Source: an uncultured Acidimicrobiaceae bacterium | GTDB taxonomy: Bacteria; Actinomycetota; Acidimicrobiia; Acidimicrobiales; UBA10347 | DNA length: 64,000 nucleotides | Reading direction: 5' to 3' | Assembly (NCBI GenBank): GCA_905182135.1 | Contig: CAJJAG010000001.1 | Location: 219,094 to 283,093 of the forward strand | Shown here: in pieces, positions 9,087 through 16,976 of the stretch | How positions within the stretch are numbered: position 1 is the stretch's first letter | How the letters are laid out: each line of letters begins with the position of its first letter | The notes under the pieces: generated by a model | What the model saw: the letters and a program-made list of their open reading frames with translations, nothing else | The model's database searches: none | What the model was told of the DNA's origin: nothing | Program-made: the position numbers and the translations under genes

Positions 9087-9570
9087 ACGAGTCTCACCGA
9101 CAGAATCAGTGCGCAGACTTTACGCAGTTTCGAGAGGGCCGAAGTGCGCACGGTCGTGTTTACTGGCGAAGGTGACGCATTCTGCGCCGGGATCGACCTT
9201 GGCTTCCTCGAGTCCATTCCGGCCAAAGAGCGCGGCATCAAGGTGCCCACAATGACCGCCGACGGGTGGTGGAACATCACCGCTTGCCCAAAGCCCGTAA
9301 CCGCCGCTTGCGATGGGCCCGCTGTCAGTATGGGCGCTGAATGGACGAGTCACAGCGACGTTCGTATTGCTAGCAACCGAGCCCGGTTCGCCTGTAATTT
9401 CGCACACCGTGGGCTGGTACCGGACACCGGAGCCGGGTCCTGGCTCCTTCCCCGCCAGGTCTGCCTGCAGCCAGCGCTGCGACTGCTCTTCTCGGGCGCA
9501 TGGCTACTGCTGTCGAAGCGTTCGAACTCGGCTATATAAGCCAGGTCGTCGAATTTCACCGGGCGTTAGG
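9087..9570 (+). pseudogene. decayed enoyl-CoA hydratase (crotonase)
   Basis: The frame from about 9087 reads as a crotonase starting mid-domain (SLTDRIS), continues through VVFTGEGDAFCAGIDLGFLE and NFAHRGLVPDTGAGSWLLP, and breaks near 9505. The next piece, ATAVEAFELGYISQVVEF, is in the frame one base later. The usual N-terminal 20-30 residues are missing, because a TAG at 9084 precedes the remnant. Sequence after about 9570 no longer looks like the family. Truncation at one end plus a frameshift at the other argues for real decay rather than one sequencing error. Confidence 0.75.
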
Positions 9571-9672
9571 CCCAAACGCCCGCCGTTCAGATCGCAGGCT
9601 TCTAGAGCTCACTGGATCGTGTCAGGGCATCTGATCGGTGACGATTCACTTCGTCTGCGCCCACGGGTCGTT

Positions 9673-9678
9673 TACGCT
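9673..9678 (+). promoter_or_regulatory. -10 hexamer TACGCT
   Basis: Seven nt before the ATG at 9686; it decides the start over an upstream in-frame GTG at 9638. Confidence 0.55.
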
Positions 9679-9685
9679 CACGGGT

Positions 9686-10564
9686 ATGACAGAACCGGTG
9701 CTGTACGAAGAGCGCGATGACATTGCCATCATCACGCTGAACCGACCCCACAAACGTAATGCGTTGAACGAAGCCGTCATCCAGGGAATCGCTGACGGAA
9801 TTGATGCCGCCACCAAGTCAGCCGACGTAGCCGCCATTGTCCTGCGCGGTGCCGGCGGCACGCTGACTGCCGGCTACGACTTAGGCGCAACTGCCGACGA
9901 GTCTGACTATGTCGGCTGGACAACGCCATACGGCGCCAAGGGACCAAAGCCCCGGGAAGGAGCTTGGGATCCGGTGCGCGACTACCAGTTCATGAACAAT
10001 AATGTCCAGCGGTTCATGAAAATTTGGGAATGCCCCAAGCCTGTACTCGGCGAGATCACCGGATGGGCAGTCGGCGGAGCCACCGACATGGTGCTGTGTT
10101 GTGACCAGCTCTACATGGCCAACGATGCTCATATTGGCTATGCCCCGAGCCGAGTCTTCGGCACGCCCACCACCATGATGTGGATGTATCGACTCGGCCT
10201 AGAACACGCCAAGCAGTTCCTGCTCACCGGCCGCGCAATCGATGCCGAAACTGCATACCGGATCGGTCTCGTGGCCCACGTTGTAGCGCCCGAAGATCTT
10301 GCAGCGACGATCGAGGCCGACGCACAACGCTTCAGCCACATCCCGGCGAACCAACTCGCCTTGAACAAGATGCTGATCAACCAAGCCTTCGAAAATATGG
10401 GCCTGCGAACCTCACAGATGATGGGCACCTTCTTCGACGGTGTCACCCGCCATACCGAAGAAGCTCTGCTGTGGGCTGAAGATCTGCAAGAACGTGGCGT
10501 CCGGCCGGTCGTTGCCGACCGCGACCATCCGTGGCAAGACTACGGGCAGCGGCCCAAGGGCTAA
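9686..10564 (+). CDS. enoyl-CoA hydratase/isomerase family protein
   Basis: A 292-residue crotonase with LNRPHKRNALN, the first oxyanion region GGTLTAGYDL and the second GEITGWAVGGATDM. The C-terminal region (EALLWAEDLQERGVRP) is longer than in classic 260-residue hydratases. Crotonases act on acyl-CoA thioesters; the exact reaction is not readable. It lies just downstream of the decayed crotonase, but the two remnants are not close copies. Confidence 0.87.
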   Translation: MTEPVLYEERDDIAIITLNRPHKRNALNEAVIQGIADGIDAATKSADVAAIVLRGAGGTLTAGYDLGATADESDYVGWTTPYGAKGPKPREGAWDPVRDYQFMNNNVQRFMKIWECPKPVLGEITGWAVGGATDMVLCCDQLYMANDAHIGYAPSRVFGTPTTMMWMYRLGLEHAKQFLLTGRAIDAETAYRIGLVAHVVAPEDLAATIEADAQRFSHIPANQLALNKMLINQAFENMGLRTSQMMGTFFDGVTRHTEEALLWAEDLQERGVRPVVADRDHPWQDYGQRPKG

Positions 10565-10581
10565 CCCGGGTAGTCCGGGTT
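10563..10581 (+). terminator. hairpin at the end of the crotonase gene
   Basis: Perfect 7-bp GC-rich arms AACCCGG and CCGGGTT with a 5-nt loop begin inside the stop codon. There is no clear T tract, so terminator function is only suggested. Confidence 0.35.
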
Positions 10582-10671
10582 TCACTTCGTCCCTCACCAA
10601 AACCCTGTTTTCGAGTTCCAAGACCAAAAATCCCGGCCATTTCCTGCGACCCCCAATAGTCCGGGTTTCAC
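10571..10671 (+). repeat. pair of 15-bp direct repeats
   Basis: TAGTCCGGGTTTCAC occurs at 10571-10585 and again at 10657-10671, in the convergent space between the crotonase and nitroreductase genes. No function seen. Confidence 0.6.
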
Positions 10672-10746
10672 CAAATGTGTACCCGTCCACGCTTACCAAG
10701 GTTCTGGATCTGAGTCGAAGGGGGTGGGGGCACTAGGTTGATGCGG

Positions 10747-11922
10747 CTAGGCGAAAATGGGGTTTGGGCCGTCGGAGTCTCGGTGCAGCGCTGCGCTCAC
10801 GCCATCGATCACCGCCTGCATATTCGCTCGGTGTTCACCGATTCGCCGATGCAAGATGCGAGGCTCCTTATCGGGCATCGACGCAATCGCATGGCTGATA
10901 CCTGATGGGCCCGGCCCAAGCTTGACGCTATAGCGAAGACGGGTTGCACCAGCGATACGAGTCATCTCGAAAAGCCAACGGGCGCCCGGGTTATCGGCGT
11001 CAGATGTGACCCAACCAAATTCGCTGTGTTCCTGGTAATGGTTGATGAAACACGGCACGTCCCATTCGCCTATTGCGTCATGCTTGTTCGAGCCAATGAA
11101 CTGCGCACCCAATGCAGGACCATCGGCGCCACCAGCCCAGCGGGCTCCGACGAATTCGGCACTGAACTGGGCACCGAAATTGATATCGGTGACCAGATCC
11201 CAGACGTCAGCAATCGGCGCCTTGATGTCGGCTTCGACGACACACCCCGGGCCGTCGCCAAGACAGGCCGGATCACTTGGACCGGTCTCCCAGGTATGTG
11301 CGTACTGATCGATGAATGTGACCTGGCGAGCCGGGTAGCGAGGCGCCTTCTTGAAATCCTCGCCGGTGTACCACGCGACGGGGATCATCGCTATCTGTGT
11401 ACTGGTCTCGGGAACACCCAGTACTTCGCGAAGTTCATCGCGTTTCCCCAGGATCGCTGTGGTCCAGGCTGTACCCAGGCCTCGAGCCCGCGAGGCAACA
11501 CAGAAGCTCCATACCGATTGAATAACCGAGTCGAATAGACCAGGGCGACCGCTGCCATCATGCACACCCATAATAGTGGGAATCACGATGGCGGGTACTT
11601 CGGCGAGATGTTCTGCCAGGTGGGCTGCCGAGTTCATAACCCGTTCTTGTGGGTGGCCCGTACCGGCAATTTTGTCGCGAGCCCCAACCATGAATTCGCC
11701 GCCGGTCGCCATATAAAGCTCGGCTAGTTGAGCCTTGATCTTGGGATCGCGTACAACAATCCACCGTCGGCTGCCCTGGTTGCCACCAGATGGTGCCTGC
11801 TCAGCCACGTCAATGCAGTCATAAATCATCTGATTATCAACAGGCCGCTCTAAATCGAGCCGCACGCGCACGGCCCGAGTCGTGCTCAATGCGTGGTCAA
11901 CTGATGACACATCAATATCCAT
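10747..11922 (-). CDS. nitroreductase-SRPBCC fusion protein
   Basis: A 391-residue protein with two domains. Residues about 5-225 are a nitroreductase (FMN-binding TTRAVRVRL and AEQAPSGGNQGSRRW, then SVIQSVWSFCVASRARGLGT). Residues about 240-390 look like a SRPBCC/polyketide-cyclase ligand-binding domain (VVEADIKAPIADVWDLVTDI, then TRLRYSVKLGPGPSG). It may couple flavin-dependent reduction with binding of a hydrophobic substrate; this is inferred from the fusion only. ATG 11922 follows an AGGGA motif by 5 nt. Confidence 0.82.
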   Translation of the reverse strand: MDIDVSSVDHALSTTRAVRVRLDLERPVDNQMIYDCIDVAEQAPSGGNQGSRRWIVVRDPKIKAQLAELYMATGGEFMVGARDKIAGTGHPQERVMNSAAHLAEHLAEVPAIVIPTIMGVHDGSGRPGLFDSVIQSVWSFCVASRARGLGTAWTTAILGKRDELREVLGVPETSTQIAMIPVAWYTGEDFKKAPRYPARQVTFIDQYAHTWETGPSDPACLGDGPGCVVEADIKAPIADVWDLVTDINFGAQFSAEFVGARWAGGADGPALGAQFIGSNKHDAIGEWDVPCFINHYQEHSEFGWVTSDADNPGARWLFEMTRIAGATRLRYSVKLGPGPSGISHAIASMPDKEPRILHRRIGEHRANMQAVIDGVSAALHRDSDGPNPIFA

Positions 11923-12046
11923 AACCGTCCCTGTTTCTGCCTGCGACCTTGCCACGACACTACGTCGAAGTCCACTTATGGTCCGAAAATAGCCGTGCAG
12001 CCGCAATCAATCTGGTTGGTATCTTGGTCGGTCTCGCAATGGGCCC

Positions 12047-12052
12047 TACTCT
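12047..12052 (+). promoter_or_regulatory. -10 hexamer TACTCT
   Basis: Six nt before the ATG at 12059. Confidence 0.55.
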
Positions 12053-12058
12053 CAACCC

Positions 12059-13198
12059 ATGTTGCATGGAGGCACCAAAGTGCGCAGCGCATTCTTGCAA
12101 CGGCTACCCCTCTACATCGGTGGCTTCATGGGACCGTTCGGAACGGTCGTCATCGTGCCAATGTTTCCTGAACTCCGCGCCGAATTCGATGCATCGTCGA
12201 GTGCCGTCAGCCTGGGGTTCAGCCTCTACCTGATTCCATTCGCTGCGTTACTGCTGGTTTCAGGAACGCTGGGCGAGCGTTGGGGCCGACGACGAACGGT
12301 GAGAGGCACCTACCTGCTGTACGCAGTCGCCAGCATCGGGTGTGCCCTCGCTCCGACCCTCACTGTCTTCATTGTGGCTCGGGCCCTCCAGGGTGTCGCC
12401 AACGCCTTCATCACCCCACTTCTTTTGGCAGGGCTGGCCGAGACGGTTCCTGCCGAACGCTTCGGCCGCCAGGTTGGAATCTACTCAAGCTTCCAGGCAT
12501 TCGGCGGCGGGTTGGGGCCTATCGTCGGCGGCATCGCAGCCGACACCAACTGGCGCTATGCATTTTGGGGCACCATGGCGGTCTCGCTCGTACTTGCCCT
12601 CGCCCCGCCCACTGGCGAGGCCCCACGCGATGCTGCAGCGCCTAGCCTTCGCCCCCTATTAACCGGCCGCATGATCGCACTTAGCGTCGCCTTCCTTTTC
12701 GCTGCCGCCGGACCAGTAGGTATCAGCGTGCTCGTTGGCGTCGCTGCTCGCGATGTCCTCGAACTATCAGGGACGGCGACGGGCCTCGTGTTGTTCGGTG
12801 GAGCGATGAGTGCCTTGGTCCTCGGCCCGACCTGGGGCCAGGTACTTGACCGATTCGGTGCACGAGCCGTTGGATTGGCAACCGCCACTGCTGCCACACT
12901 GTTTGCGGGCTTGCCGTCGCTTGCTGACAACGGCTGGACGCTCGCGATCATCTGGATTATCGCCAGCGCCGCTATCAGCGGTGTCATCGTCGTGTTTCAA
13001 GCATTGGGAGCGTCGATCATGCCCGAAAACCGGGGTGGCGCTCTCTCGTTCATGCTGTCATTCCGGTTCGTCGGCCACGCCGTGGGACCAATACTGTTCA
13101 TCCCGCTCATCGACTGGTCGGTACGAGGCGCGTTCTTCATGGCGGCGGGTCTTGGCCTGGTCACCACTGCTGTTATCGGCACCTTTCGCGATGCCTAA
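12059..13198 (+). CDS. MFS transporter
   Basis: A 379-residue major facilitator with about 12 tightly spaced hydrophobic segments. The loop between helices 2 and 3 has the signature-like GERWGRRRTV, and VARALQGVANAFITPLLL is typical of the drug/solute exporter branch. Compact for the family (400 or more is usual). Substrate unknown. Starts about 50 bp from the divergent nitroreductase fusion. Confidence 0.87.
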   Translation: MLHGGTKVRSAFLQRLPLYIGGFMGPFGTVVIVPMFPELRAEFDASSSAVSLGFSLYLIPFAALLLVSGTLGERWGRRRTVRGTYLLYAVASIGCALAPTLTVFIVARALQGVANAFITPLLLAGLAETVPAERFGRQVGIYSSFQAFGGGLGPIVGGIAADTNWRYAFWGTMAVSLVLALAPPTGEAPRDAAAPSLRPLLTGRMIALSVAFLFAAAGPVGISVLVGVAARDVLELSGTATGLVLFGGAMSALVLGPTWGQVLDRFGARAVGLATATAATLFAGLPSLADNGWTLAIIWIIASAAISGVIVVFQALGASIMPENRGGALSFMLSFRFVGHAVGPILFIPLIDWSVRGAFFMAAGLGLVTTAVIGTFRDA

Positions 13199-13318
13199 AC
13201 GCTGCTAACTCGTACAGGCTCTAACACGCCTGGGCTTACGTACCAGTGTCATGGACGGTGTTAGGTAGAGCGCTATCTCAAAACATTGGACTGACCGATG
13301 CGACACTGCAGCCACGCT

Positions 13319-13373
13319 AGGCAGCACCGACCTGAGGCAGCACCGACCCGAGGCAGCACCGACGCTAGGCAGC
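13319..13373 (+). repeat. 16-bp tandem repeat, about 3.4 copies
   Basis: Units AGGCAGCACCGACCTG (13319), a one-base variant (13335) and a third ending GACGCT (13351), then a partial copy at 13367. The array runs into the 3' end of the thioredoxin-like gene and contains its stop codon. Confidence 0.85.
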
Positions 13374-13931
13374 GATGAGTTCGTTGATTCGGGCAGTCAG
13401 GCCTTCGAGCCCCAGAGGCCCGATATGACTCTCGATAGTTCCGTCATTGTTGATGAAGACGAATGACGGCTGGGACGTGATCCTAAACTCGCGCCAGATC
13501 TCGATATCCGGATCAGCAATGTGCTCGAACGCGTCGACGCCGCGGTCGGTGATCCATTGCTGGAACGTGTCGGCATCGTCACGACCAGCAACGCCGATCA
13601 TGGTGACATCATCTGCAAACAATTGTTGAACCTCTGCGACCGCAGGAGCTTCTAGGATGCAGGTCGCTCACCAGGGCGCCCAGAACCATAGAACTACGTC
13701 TTGGCCCTCGAATGACCCGAAGTCGATCTGACCGCCGGTCACGGTTGTCGCCACACGTGAGGGTTCAGCGGTGGCTTCCTCGATAGGGGCAGCTTGGTCT
13801 GCTTCTTCTGCCGGGGCTGAGGCGGCACCTGCGGTGTCGCCTGAGCTACCGCCACAGCTGGTGGCAACTATGGCGGTCACAGCCAGAGCCACGAACAAGC
13901 TTCGTAACTTCTTTGAGGCCCGGAGCATCAT
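13365..13931 (-). CDS. thioredoxin-like (DsbE/MPT53-type) lipoprotein, probable selenoprotein with in-frame UGA
   Basis: One continuous 189-codon frame interrupted only by TGA at 13668-13670 (codon 88). The N-terminus is a lipoprotein signal: charged LRASKKLRS, a hydrophobic stretch and lipobox ATSC. VVLWFWAPW precedes the TGA; ATC, then EAPAVAEVQQ, and MIGVAGRDD follow. The normal motif here is WAPWCxxC, so UGA replaces the first redox Cys and Cys91 is the resolving residue: a UxxC motif. Downstream family features (IWREFRITSQPSFVFI) are intact. Likely an extracytoplasmic thiol-disulfide oxidoreductase with selenocysteine. The start ATG 13931 has TATGCT 7 nt upstream. Alternative: a recent Cys-to-stop nonsense change. 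Confidence 0.75.
13636..13667 (-). promoter_or_regulatory. candidate bacterial SECIS hairpin
   Basis: Starting at the base after the UGA, GCGACC pairs perfectly with GGTCGC 26 bases later. A bulged U and a second 3-bp stem (GCA/TGC) sit above, with a 13-nt top that could close further on AG/CU around an AAG triloop 17-19 nt from the UGA. Position and a bulged U fit a bacterial SECIS; it does not copy the E. coli fdhF loop sequence. Confidence 0.5.
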
Positions 13932-13938
13932 GAACAAG

Positions 13939-13944
13939 AGCATA
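13939..13944 (-). promoter_or_regulatory. -10 hexamer TATGCT
   Basis: Seven nt before the ATG at 13931 of the probable selenoprotein gene. Confidence 0.5.
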
Positions 13945-14170
13945 TGGCGAGTTGTACGGGCCTGTCCGTCACCCTGATTAACGACGGAGAAACTCACACT
14001 TCGGTCCTTGATTGCAATCAAGGACCGAAATCGGCCCATCAATGATCTGTGGCCCTCACTGTCCACCGCTGTTGGCAGCCCTAGCAACATCGACTGGCCG
14101 CCAGCGACTGCGTCAACCGAGCGGCGCTGCGCTGCTTGTACCAAGGGGCTTCGTTATTCAGCCATGCCAG

Positions 14171-14656
14171 TTATCGGTCGAGAAGTTCGACCTCGACAAA
14201 GGCAACCGTTGTGTCGCCGTCGTTAGCCACATTGTGTGCCACGCCCTTGCCCCGCTGGTAGGACACACCGATCGTTATCGGCGCGACAGCGCTGGTGTCA
14301 TCAGTTTCAATGGTGAGCTCACCATCGGTGACGGGGACCACCACATAGTCAAATGCGTGCACATGAGGGCCAGTCTCGGTTCCAGGCGGGAAGGTCCACT
14401 TAGTAACCCGAACAACACCATCATCGAGCTGTTGTTCAGCCGCTGCGGCCCCTCGTTGTCGAGATGCGTCGTAGCCGGCCTCGTCGATGGCCCGAAGAAT
14501 CGCAATGCTCTCACCACCTATAACAGTCACAAGTTTTGCATCGACGTCAACATCGATCGACGTCACACCAGGAACCTGGTCGAGTTCGGCAGTAATTGCG
14601 TTCACACAGTGCTCGCAGCTGATCTCTGGCACGGAATACATCATTGGTGAAGCCAT
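14171..14656 (-). CDS. HMA metal-binding domain fused to a cupin domain
   Basis: A 161-residue protein. Residues 5-66 are a heavy-metal-associated domain with the metal site SCEHC (Cys14, Cys17), like CopZ. Residues about 80-160 are a single cupin (PPGTETGPHVHAFDY; His98, His100, Asp103, His141). It lies 45 bp downstream of the copper ATPase on the same strand, so it is probably co-transcribed and hands Cu(I) to it or senses it. The cupin half is unusual for a chaperone. Start ATG 14656 is preferred; ATG 14680 is possible. Confidence 0.8.
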   Translation of the reverse strand: MASPMMYSVPEISCEHCVNAITAELDQVPGVTSIDVDVDAKLVTVIGGESIAILRAIDEAGYDASRQRGAAAAEQQLDDGVVRVTKWTFPPGTETGPHVHAFDYVVVPVTDGELTIETDDTSAVAPITIGVSYQRGKGVAHNVANDGDTTVAFVEVELLDR

Positions 14657-14701
14657 AACTCGTTCTTTCTTGGGAGACAATGAGAATGGAAATGCTGGCG
14701 G

Positions 14702-16915
14702 TTACAAGGTAATGGCACGGTACCCAGTAAAGCGGCGCAGTCTCAAGCTATTGCTGACCACGAAAAGCGATGAGATGCCCATTGCGCCCGCTGCAATCAT
14801 GGGATTCAGCACACCGAATGCTGCGAGCGGGATCGCAGCCGCGTTGTAAGCGAACGCCCAGAACAGATTGCCCTTGATGGTGCTGAGAGTTCGGCGGGCC
14901 AAGGCAATTGCGTCGGCTACTGCTCGAAGATCGCCGCTCACCACGGTCAGATCCGATGCCTGAATAGCTATGTCGGTGCCCGTACCTACAGCGATGCCGA
15001 TGTCGGCTTGGGCCAGCGCAGGTGCATCGTTAATACCATCACCGACCATGGCCACCCGATGGCCCGCTGCTTGCAGTCGTTTGATTTCATCGACCTTGCC
15101 ACTCGGTAAGACTTGGGCGATGACATGGTCGACACCGACGGCGGCACCAACCTGGTCTGCGGCTCGCTGGTTGTCTCCGGTGAGTAATGTGACTTTCAAA
15201 CCCTGTTCGTGGAGAGCCGCTACTGCTGCTGCACTTGTGTCTTTCAGCGTGTCGGTTACGACAAGCACACCCTCGGCTTGTGTACCTCGACCAACCAGTA
15301 CTGCTGTTGCACCGGTGGCTTCGGCTTGTTCGGCCAACGCCTCAACACCATCCGGGACCGTCTCGAACAGCAGACGACGGCCTACCCGCACTTGCACTCC
15401 GTTGACCAACCCTGTCACGCCATACCCCGCTCGTGACTCGAAGGCTTCCACAGAGCGCAGGTCTGTGGAAGCCTTCGAGCCAGGCCCCACTGTTCCCGTT
15501 GCGATCGCTTGAGCGATGGGGTGCTCCGAAAAGGTCTCAAGCGAGGCCGCTAGTACCAGTAGTTCGGCTTCATCGGCGTGACTCAGTGCAGGTACGTGAA
15601 CGCCGACCAACTGCATTTTTCCTTCGGTGATCGTGCCAGTCTTATCGACGACGACAACGTCGATATCTCGAGTATCTTCCAGGACCTCACCGCCCTTAAT
15701 GATCACGCCAAGCTGTGCACCTCGGCCAGTCCCAACCATGATGCCCAACGGTGTCGCCAACCCCAGTGCGCAGGGGCACGCGATGATCAGCACCGCTACA
15801 GCCGCAGTGAATGCGTCATCTGCCCCGTGACCTAGCCCAAACCACGCAATCAGCGTGAGAAGAGAAGCAGCGATGGCAACCGGAACAAAGACTGCCGAGA
15901 CCCGGTCGGCCAGGCGTTGCACATTGGCGCGACTTCCCTGGGCCTGATCGACCAACATGATGATTTGAGCGAGCGCTGTCTCAGAGCCAACGCGAGTTGC
16001 TTCAACCGTCAACGTGCCATTGGTGTTGATCGTGGCTCCGATGACCTCGTCGCCAACATCAACATCGACAGGCACTGGTTCACCCGTCACCATTGCCATG
16101 TCAACAGCGGAGCTCCCTGCGACGACTACCCCATCGGTTGCGAGCTTCTCGCCGGGACGAACAATGAACCGCATACCAACAACCAGGTCATCGAGCCGGA
16201 TTTCACGACCGTCTTCAAGCCGAGCTGTGCTGGCGCCGAGGTCCGCAAGCGCACGAATTGCATCACCGGACCGCCGGGTTGCCCGAAGTTCGAACCACTT
16301 GCCGAGGAGAATCAATGTGACGATTACTGCGCCCGTCTCGAAGTAGATGTGTCCGCCACCGACATCCCCCACAAGCACGACTGCAGACCACGTCCATGCA
16401 GCCGACGACCCCATTGAGACCAGCGTGTCCATGGTTGTGGCACCGTGGCGAAGGTTCATAGCCGCAGAGCGATGGAATGGCCAGCCACACCAGAACACAA
16501 CCGGTGTGGCCAACGCTGCCACGATCCATGTCCATCCAGTAAAATGTAAGGGCGAAGCCATCGTGATCGCCATAGCCGGAACGGCAAGCACAATGCCGAC
16601 GATCAAGCGACGCCGCAGGTCCGCCTCGCGCCGATCACCCGCGTCATCCGCGTCGGTCTGATCAATCACGGCATATCCCAGACCATCTATTACGTCGGCG
16701 ACCTGGGTATCGGTCACGTCGGCATTACGCATCATGGTCGCTCGCCCAGTGGCGAAGTTCACCTGCACATCAGAAAGCCCGTCTAACTTTGCGAGCTTGC
16801 GCTGAATCCGGTTTGCGCAGGCTGCACACGTCATGCCGTCAACCATCAACTCAGATCGTTCGGTCGCTATGGCCCGAGCGCTCTCGGCCTGCGGATTTGA
16901 GAGGGGTGATGTCAC
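14702..16915 (-). CDS. copA: Cu(I)-translocating P1B-type ATPase
   Basis: A 737-residue heavy-metal ATPase. One N-terminal HMA domain has MTCAAC (Cys30, Cys33). The transmembrane metal site is CPC (380-382), the phosphorylated Asp424 is in DKTGT, the HP motif is at 465-466, and GDGINDAP marks the hinge. The last helices carry YN and MxxSS patterns (AFAYNAAAIPL, MGISSLFVVSNSLRL), which point to Cu(I) rather than Zn/Cd. It exports copper across the cytoplasmic membrane. The GTG start follows a MerR-type promoter directly. Confidence 0.94.
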   Translation of the reverse strand: MTSPLSNPQAESARAIATERSELMVDGMTCAACANRIQRKLAKLDGLSDVQVNFATGRATMMRNADVTDTQVADVIDGLGYAVIDQTDADDAGDRREADLRRRLIVGIVLAVPAMAITMASPLHFTGWTWIVAALATPVVFWCGWPFHRSAAMNLRHGATTMDTLVSMGSSAAWTWSAVVLVGDVGGGHIYFETGAVIVTLILLGKWFELRATRRSGDAIRALADLGASTARLEDGREIRLDDLVVGMRFIVRPGEKLATDGVVVAGSSAVDMAMVTGEPVPVDVDVGDEVIGATINTNGTLTVEATRVGSETALAQIIMLVDQAQGSRANVQRLADRVSAVFVPVAIAASLLTLIAWFGLGHGADDAFTAAVAVLIIACPCALGLATPLGIMVGTGRGAQLGVIIKGGEVLEDTRDIDVVVVDKTGTITEGKMQLVGVHVPALSHADEAELLVLAASLETFSEHPIAQAIATGTVGPGSKASTDLRSVEAFESRAGYGVTGLVNGVQVRVGRRLLFETVPDGVEALAEQAEATGATAVLVGRGTQAEGVLVVTDTLKDTSAAAVAALHEQGLKVTLLTGDNQRAADQVGAAVGVDHVIAQVLPSGKVDEIKRLQAAGHRVAMVGDGINDAPALAQADIGIAVGTGTDIAIQASDLTVVSGDLRAVADAIALARRTLSTIKGNLFWAFAYNAAAIPLAAFGVLNPMIAAGAMGISSLFVVSNSLRLRRFTGYRAITL

Positions 16916-16921
16916 ACCCTA

Positions 16922-16953
16922 AGGATAAAGCTTCCACTCAACTGGAATGTCAA
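16922..16953 (-). promoter_or_regulatory. MerR-type promoter/operator of copA
   Basis: TTGACA and TATCCT are separated by 20 bp, the stretched spacing of MerR-regulated promoters. An inverted repeat TTCCA-N6-TGGAA lies centrally in the spacer. TATCCT is 6 nt from the GTG start of copA, so the transcript would be leaderless. Confidence 0.8.
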
Positions 16954-16976
16954 GGGTGACGAGGGTCTCATTCAAC

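Noticed and set aside
9144..9539. Intact short crotonase gene
   Set aside because: It lacks the N-terminus, and its last codons are out of frame with the recognisable family sequence that continues in the next frame.
13668..14144. Separate short lipoprotein gene ending at the TGA
   Set aside because: The same frame continues through family-typical sequence for another 87 codons; treated as one UGA-containing gene starting at 13931.
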